This document shows, piece by piece, positions 63,858-64,000 of a stretch of 64,000 nt of DNA. The stretch is from Muribaculaceae bacterium (GTDB lineage: Bacteria > Bacteroidota > Bacteroidia > Bacteroidales > Muribaculaceae), in NCBI GenBank assembly GCA_022510385.1, contig JAFLTQ010000003.1, positions 1 through 64,000 on the forward strand, in the 5' to 3' direction. The notes below the pieces were generated by a model. The model saw only the letters and a list, made by a program, of their open reading frames with translations, was not told the origin of the DNA and did no database searches. Position 1 is the stretch's first letter, and each line of letters starts with the position of its first letter. The position numbers and the translations under genes were made by a program.

Positions 63858-64000
63858 ATGTTGCGGTTCCTATCCTTAATTTTGCTCTTGGCCGTTTCTG
63901 TCAGCGGAAACGGTAAAAGCATTGTGCAATTAAGGGATTCCGTGACAGGAGAGCATCTTCCTTTCGCCAACATAGTGATCATCGATAATAAGAAGAAACG
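63858..64000 (+). CDS. Secreted protein with carboxypeptidase-regulatory-like domain, 5' part
   Basis: The reading frame runs off the right edge after 47 codons. It encodes a signal peptide (MLRFLSLILLLAVSVSG), then IVQLRDSVTGEHLPFANIVI, which is the first strands of the CarboxypepD_reg-like (CNA-B/TonB-receptor N-terminal) domain common in Bacteroidota outer-membrane proteins. It may be a TonB-dependent receptor or a DUF5686-type protein; the visible part cannot decide. An in-frame ATG at 63849 would add three residues. Confidence 0.75.
   Translation, partial: MLRFLSLILLLAVSVSGNGKSIVQLRDSVTGEHLPFANIVIIDNKKK

Overview
The window reads as ordinary chromosomal DNA from a Bacteroidales bacterium (phylum Bacteroidota), quite possibly a gut Muribaculaceae/Bacteroides/Prevotella relative. 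The support is: promoter-like TAnnTTTG -7 boxes, three of them with a TTTG/TTTC box exactly 19 bp upstream (gyrA, the ROK kinase, nfo); A/T-rich leaders without clear Shine-Dalgarno sequences; lipoproteins with acidic residues just after the lipid Cys; both methylmalonyl-CoA mutase subunits; and a fused SpmA-SpmB protein. The genus call is inference. No insertion sequence, integrase, phage gene or CRISPR array was seen. One tRNA (initiator Met) is cut by the left edge and one CDS is cut by the right edge.

Layout. 1-4.8 kb: initiator tRNA, then a xylose operon xylB-xylA-xylE with a perfect 26-bp palindrome between xylA and xylE. 4.8-9.8 kb: a secreted SGNH hydrolase with a long leader containing a 27-codon ORF, then gyrA and a TPR protein. 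9.9-12.3 kb: ROK sugar kinase overlapping manA, and a small membrane protein. 12.6-18.1 kb: an RND efflux operon (adaptor, pump, TolC). 18.2-19.8 kb: FlK-like thioesterase, a broken alpha/beta hydrolase remnant, and an aldo/keto reductase. 19.8-30.2 kb, all minus: sialidase plus a pectinesterase-fold protein, alanine dehydrogenase, SpmAB fusion, trpS, Ca2+ P-type ATPase. 30.2-32.0 kb: two A/T-rich glycosyltransferases. 32.2-36.2 kb: mutA-mutB. 36.5-48.1 kb: the accessory region of most interest. 48.2-52.4 kb, minus: FtsE-like ATPase, DcaP-like porin, radA, SpoU-type RNA methyltransferase. 52.5-60.2 kb: nfo, an MFS sugar transporter with an inserted domain, a tiny membrane protein, dxs, trkA, trkH. 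60.3-63.6 kb, minus: ThiF-like E1 enzyme, MscS-like channel, clostripain-family lipoprotein. A new secreted protein begins at 63.86 kb.

The strongest candidate for an undescribed system is 36.5-42.3 kb: a TolC-like outer-membrane protein, a HlyD-type adaptor ending in a LysM domain, a multi-zinc-ribbon protein of unknown role, and a processive family-2 glycosyltransferase, all co-directional with gaps of 5-48 nt. TolC/HlyD pairs normally serve an ABC, MFS or RND pump; here the only inner-membrane partner is a polysaccharide synthase. It is followed by a nucleotide-sugar dehydrogenase flanked by two homologous lipoproteins. I infer a synthase-dependent exopolysaccharide made from an activated (possibly uronic-acid) sugar and exported through a TolC-type conduit, with the zinc-ribbon protein as a possible cytoplasmic regulator.

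The remaining genes fit a saccharolytic anaerobe: xylose uptake to xylulose-5-P, hexose phosphorylation, mannose-6-P isomerisation, sialic acid release, and succinate/propionate metabolism through methylmalonyl-CoA mutase.
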